Part shown: positions 61,066-64,000 of the stretch, in pieces | Layout of the letters: every line of letters starts with the position of its first letter | Numbering within the stretch: the stretch's first letter is position 1 | Assembly: GCF_021389975.1 (NCBI RefSeq) | Contig: NZ_CP089981.1 | Coordinates: forward strand, 62,001-126,000 | DNA from: Fulvivirga ulvae | Lineage (GTDB): Bacteria; Bacteroidota; Bacteroidia; Cytophagales; Cyclobacteriaceae | Length of the DNA stretch: 64,000 nucleotides | Reading direction: 5' to 3' | Position numbers and translations under genes: made by a program | The notes under the pieces: model-generated | Databases searched by the model: none | What the model was told of the DNA's origin: nothing | What the model saw: only the letters and a program-made list of their open reading frames with translations

Positions 61066-61968
61066 ATGACCTCGAGAAATATCATAATCATCCTTTACAG
61101 TTTGTTTATATCCACAGCCTATAGCCATACAGATATTAAAGAACGGCACATCAAAGTGGGTATGCGGATGATCGGTGACCAGATCCTGCTCCACTCCGGA
61201 GACAGTACCTCCAGAGTTTTGGCTATTGAGAAGGACACGGACCGGTATAAAATTGAATTTGAGTCCGGCTTCAGCTTTACCCCCGAAGCAATGATGGCCA
61301 TCATCAACGAAGTGGTGACAGAGACTGGTATTGCCACCAGCTATTTGGTGGAAGTAGAAAACTGTGAGACTAAAAAGGTGATCTATAGCTATGAGGTAAG
61401 TGATTGGACTACAACAGACCTGATTCCGTGCAAATTAAGAGTGCAGCCTAAAGCTTGTTATAAGTTGTTCGTCACTATTCTGGACTCAAACCCATCAGCC
61501 TTATCACTATATAATAGCGCTGTCCCTGCCAAAAAGGCCTCATCGAGTAAAAGTCAGATCGGTTATTTGGGCATTGCAACATCGGTTTTGTTTTGTATTA
61601 CCATGCTTGGCCTGTTTATCTATTTCAGAAGAGAAAAACAAGTGAGCCCAAAACAAGACCTAAATATGATTCTGATTGGGCAATATAGGTTCGATAAAAA
61701 AGCTATGACACTTTCTCTCAAGCATGAGACTACAGAATTGTCAGGCAAGGAAGCTGATTTGCTGTATTTACTATGCAATTCCGAAAACCAGACCCTTACC
61801 CGGGAGTATATACTGGAAGTGGTGTGGGGAGACGAGGGTGACTATATAGGTCGTACGCTGGACGTTTTCGTATCAAAACTACGCAAGAAACTCATGGCCG
61901 ACACCAGTATTAAAATTATCAACATCAGGGGCATAGGGTATAAATTCATAATAGATAACCAGGGGTAA
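61066..61968 (+). CDS. Membrane-bound winged-helix regulator with periplasmic sensor domain
   Basis: The product has 300 residues. A signal-like helix (residues 1-20) precedes a beta-rich extracytoplasmic domain (about 21-160) with three or four Cys. A membrane helix follows (IGYLGIATSVLFCITMLGLF, about 165-187), then an OmpR/PhoB-type winged helix (TELSGKEADLLYLLCNSENQ, EYILEVVWGDEGDYIGRTLD, VFVSKLRKKL, INIRGIGYKFII). This is the reverse order of ToxR/CadC, with the DNA-binding domain at the C-terminus. It likely responds to an envelope signal, possibly with the divergent propeller lipoprotein 135 bp away. Confidence 0.82.
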   Translation: MTSRNIIIILYSLFISTAYSHTDIKERHIKVGMRMIGDQILLHSGDSTSRVLAIEKDTDRYKIEFESGFSFTPEAMMAIINEVVTETGIATSYLVEVENCETKKVIYSYEVSDWTTTDLIPCKLRVQPKACYKLFVTILDSNPSALSLYNSAVPAKKASSSKSQIGYLGIATSVLFCITMLGLFIYFRREKQVSPKQDLNMILIGQYRFDKKAMTLSLKHETTELSGKEADLLYLLCNSENQTLTREYILEVVWGDEGDYIGRTLDVFVSKLRKKLMADTSIKIINIRGIGYKFIIDNQG

Positions 61969-62429
61969 AACCTGAAGCAGCCAGAGTCAAACCTCAAAGG
62001 GGAAACGGGATCAAGCTGAATTTCTGGGGAGACCCTAACACTTTCACCTCTTTGCTGATAGACAGTTGTTAATAGCAATCGGCAAAAGCAGTAGGCAAAG
62101 GTGTATAATATAACAATAAGCTCGGTTTACTGATTTTCAGCAGCGAGTTTCACTTTAGTTGTTTTACTTTCCAATCCATTTACTCCACAGGTTTAACGTT
62201 TGATCCGGGAAATGGTCATCAGCAATTCAAAAAAAGAACCAGAGAAATACTCCCTGGCTCTCAAGCTATAAAGCTCCTAAAGCCATCGACCCAGATTGCT
62301 TTAGTGATACAATTGTACCGGTTCCGAAGTGCTCAAAGTGCCTTCAATTGATGAATGACCGTTTTCAATTGACGGATGGGGAATGTGGATTGATAGAATA
62401 TCTGCAAGAGTTGATGTGAGACAAGAAAT
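61969..62429. other. Gene-free stretch
   Basis: No credible gene on either strand. GAACCAGAGAAATACTCCCT followed by GGCTCTC at 62236-62263 forms an imperfect stem that on the minus strand ends in a T run, a possible second terminator for the lanthipeptide transcript. A pair of CAATTGATGAATGACC/CAATTGACGG half repeats lies at 62345-62375. Confidence 0.4.
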
Positions 62430-62468
62430 TTAGTTTGCACAGTCTGCATGTGAGACTCTGCAAACTAA
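62430..62468 (-). terminator. Terminator of the lanthipeptide gene
   Basis: TTAGTTTGCA (62430-62439) with TGCAAACTAA (62459-62468), and inside AGTCT/AGACT, a 15-bp stem with a single C-C mismatch. It begins 16 bp after the precursor stop in the minus direction. Confidence 0.7.
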
Positions 62469-62484
62469 TATAAGAAACCGACTT

Positions 62485-62706
62485 TTAGCATGCTGTATTT
62501 CCCGCAGTTGCCGGACATTCGGCGTCCCAGGTATACAGAGGGTCCTGAATGTTGCACACAAAAGCAATACTCTGAAATGGACAAAGAGCGGAATTAACAA
62601 TAATGGTTCTACCTCCTCCCTGAGCAGTATTTTGCGCGTCCTTAGGAACTTCTGTTACGAAGCTGTTAACTTTTAAATCGTCGAGTTTTAATTTTGACTT
62701 TTTCAT
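62485..62706 (-). CDS. Class I (pinensin-type) lanthipeptide precursor, orphan
   Basis: The ATG at 62706 gives 73 residues. The leader MKKSKLKLDDLKVNSFVT has the Bacteroidota 'K-L-x-L-D-x-L-K-V-x-S-F-V-T' pattern known from pinensin-type precursors and ends at a Gly triplet (residues 30-32). The core (33-73) has four Cys (42, 51, 64, 73) and several Ser/Thr, including Thr34, Ser39, Ser46, Thr59, Thr67 and Thr71, suitable for lanthionine rings. No LanB, LanC, protease or transporter is within the window, so modification would depend on genes elsewhere. Confidence 0.75.
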   Translation of the reverse strand: MKKSKLKLDDLKVNSFVTEVPKDAQNTAQGGGRTIIVNSALCPFQSIAFVCNIQDPLYTWDAECPATAGNTAC

Positions 62707-62994
62707 AATTGTGAATTTTAGTTGGTAATATTTATCACAATTATAGGGGCTATGGTACATTCAGGAGATGATGGATTAACCTATGCCTGGTTTCAGTTGA
62801 TCGATAAGGGGTATGGGTTGATGGGGTATTGGAATGAAGGTGTTTTTATAAAACAATCCCCTCTCTGCAAATACGCATTTTTTGGCTAATAATCGTTTTC
62901 TGAATGGCAGCTTACAGAGCTAAATTGCGGCTGAGAATTTTTACTAGTACCCATGCTACTTTCCTACCATAATTAAGATTGTGCCTCCGAATGT
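62707..62994. other. Promoter region of the lanthipeptide gene, otherwise empty
   Basis: No gene. GC content is moderate and the repeated GATCGATAAGGGGTATGGGT and GATGGGGTATTGG segment at 62800-62833 is not explained. With the REP copy it forms the 344-bp gap up to the next small ORF. Confidence 0.4.
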
Positions 62995-63033
62995 CGCAGA
63001 GTCCTCTGCGAGAGACTCTGCTGGGAAGTAGGG
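62995..63033 (+). repeat. REP hairpin, third identical copy
   Basis: CGCAGAGTCCTCTGCGAGAG then ACTCTGCTGGGAAGTAGGG, identical in its core to the two copies framing the RAYT gene 4.5-5.2 kb away. It is the expected product of movement by that transposase. Confidence 0.85.
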
Positions 63034-63050
63034 AGGCTTATTCCAAACTA

Positions 63051-63200
63051 TCATCCCCCACATCCATTTTTCTTACAAGTAATTCTTTCATTTGAATTAA
63101 CCCAGTGTGTTGGATTTTCTGTTGTGTCAAATCCACAACCCGTTTTTCCTCCTTTGTGCCCTGTATGCACCTCATTTGTTGGTGTATGCTTTACTGCCAT
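63051..63200 (-). CDS. Small Cys/Gly-rich peptide (49 residues)
   Basis: The ATG at 63200 gives MAVKHTPTNEVHTGHKGGKT followed by GCGFDTTENPTHWVNSNERI and TCKKNGCGG, with a TGA at 63051. Three Cys, two His and a GG at residues 17-18 make it either a RiPP-like precursor or a tiny metal-binding protein. It lies 345 bp upstream of the lanthipeptide gene on the same strand. Reading frame composition is protein-like, but the short length limits certainty. Confidence 0.45.
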   Translation of the reverse strand: MAVKHTPTNEVHTGHKGGKTGCGFDTTENPTHWVNSNERITCKKNGCGG

Positions 63201-63400
63201 GACTTGAATTTTTAGATTATAAGATTAAAACCAACTCAAAAGAACACGTTGTCTCCCCATTTCTCAACTAAACTTTCCCAACACTTCGAAATACTTTCCG
63301 AAAGTACTTCATCCTTGGGTTAACCAGTTTCTTTGAGTGTCTTTCCTGTTTTAGAAACTGATACCCAATGACAGCGACTCTGCACCATTTACCAAAAAAA

Positions 63401-64000
63401 TCACCGATTACTAATCACCCTCAACACTCCCGTATCATCTGTGTACCTTGGATCATCGATGTAGGGTAGTTTTTCCATGGCAGAGACTTCGAGGGTGCAG
63501 AATTCGAACTCTACTACTACTTTACCGGTAATTTTATAGATGCCTTTGCCTCTGAATGGGTGCTTATAGGCTACCTGGGGAAAGTGTACGGTATCGATGA
63601 AATGGCCTTTACGGTCTAGGAAGGTGCCGAAGTTCATGCGATCACCTTTGTTTGTACTGGTGTTTTTAATGGCAACGAGATAGCCAAGGATAGTTATTTC
63701 CTGGTTGAGGAAATTCATCATGTTACTGGCTTTGTTTACGCTTACTTCGGGTTCATCGCGGAGGAGCATGAACGGATCGCAGAGCGGGAAGCCGAAGAGT
63801 TCCATTTCCTCAAAGGCATCTTCAAACTGGTAGGTGTACAGCTTGGGCAGCTTAATTTCCCTGGCCGGTGAATCAAACAATGATGGTACGGGGTTGGTCT
63901 TTTTGGTTCTTCCCAGTGCGATATGGGCCTGCCAGAGCAGCTCCTTTTTCGATTTACCGGTAAACCGGAAGCTTCCCGCACGTATAAGCAGGCTCAGTTG
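63401..64000 (-). CDS. dnaE: DNA polymerase III alpha subunit (DnaE), C-terminal part
   Basis: The minus frame is open from the right edge (QLSLLIRAGSFRFTGKSKKE) through LLWQAHIALGRTKKT, FEEMELFGFPLCDPFMLLRD and a C-terminal OB-fold-like region (EITILGYLVAIKNTSTNKGD, MNFGTFLDRKGHFIDTVHFP) to a stop at 63401. The order (end of HhH region, then an OB fold of the tRNA-anticodon type) fits the C-terminus of a shorter DnaE paralogue often found beside the main replicase in Bacteroidota. The 5' two thirds or more lie outside the window. Confidence 0.75.
   Translation of the reverse strand, partial: QLSLLIRAGSFRFTGKSKKELLWQAHIALGRTKKTNPVPSLFDSPAREIKLPKLYTYQFEDAFEEMELFGFPLCDPFMLLRDEPEVSVNKASNMMNFLNQEITILGYLVAIKNTSTNKGDRMNFGTFLDRKGHFIDTVHFPQVAYKHPFRGKGIYKITGKVVVEFEFCTLEVSAMEKLPYIDDPRYTDDTGVLRVISNR

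Overview
The window looks like part of a chromosome from a Bacteroidota bacterium, most likely a marine or soil Cytophagales (Fulvivirga-like; this rank is inference). Support comes from a SusC/SusD pair, a type IX secretion sorting tail, a Bacteroidota-type lanthipeptide leader, RteC-like and excisionase-like proteins, a candidate TAnnTTTG promoter box, and the near absence of Shine-Dalgarno sites. No rRNA, tRNA or CRISPR array was seen.

Layout. (1) 1-9.6 kb is an accessory island: a cut-off membrane protein, a PD-(D/E)XK-like protein, a RES-domain protein, then a minus-strand operon of two excisionase-like HTH proteins, a long winged-helix replication-like protein, small unknowns and a glycosyltransferase, closed by an RteC-like gene. 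No integrase or relaxase lies inside the window. (2) 9.6-14.9 kb is gene-poor: dispersed hairpin repeats, a candidate structured RNA in front of a small ORF, and short genes, two of which sit beside attC-like hairpins. (3) 14.9-38.2 kb is a complete beta-mannan utilisation locus: AraC regulator, CE2 and SASA acetyl-esterases, GH3, GH5, GH27, surface glycan-binding protein, SusD, SusC, two GH26, an SSS sugar symporter, GH130 phosphorylase, a mannobiose/cellobiose 2-epimerase and a GH5_7 mannanase. (4) 38.2-55.2 kb holds ordinary chromosomal genes: GNAT/MarR, a TonB-like protein, an exported TldD pair, two dehydrogenases, a second peptide deformylase, a T9SS cargo protein, DJ-1/PfpI, Crp, an ArsR-proline dehydrogenase operon and an AraC regulator. 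(5) 55.2-64 kb is repeat-rich: 300-bp tandem repeats, a gene broken by one stop codon, a REP-associated transposase framed by its own REP hairpins, divergent XRE regulators around a 19-bp-arm palindrome, a propeller lipoprotein divergent from a membrane-bound winged-helix regulator, an orphan lanthipeptide precursor, a 49-residue Cys peptide and the 3' end of a DnaE polymerase.

How the locus should work (family knowledge plus layout): exported esterases and the alpha-galactosidase strip acetyl and galactosyl groups, surface GH26/GH5_7 lipoproteins cut the backbone, SusCD imports oligosaccharides, and the short products cross the inner membrane by the SSS symporter. There the 2-epimerase turns mannobiose into mannosyl-glucose, which the GH130 enzyme phosphorolyses to mannose 1-phosphate and glucose. 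The AraC protein at the left end is the probable regulator.

The less ordinary signals are the REP/transposase unit, a second hairpin family with a fixed loop and covarying stems, a 227-bp-spaced repeat with a compensatory stem change, the structured leader at 10.6 kb, the attC-like cassettes and the orphan RiPP precursor.
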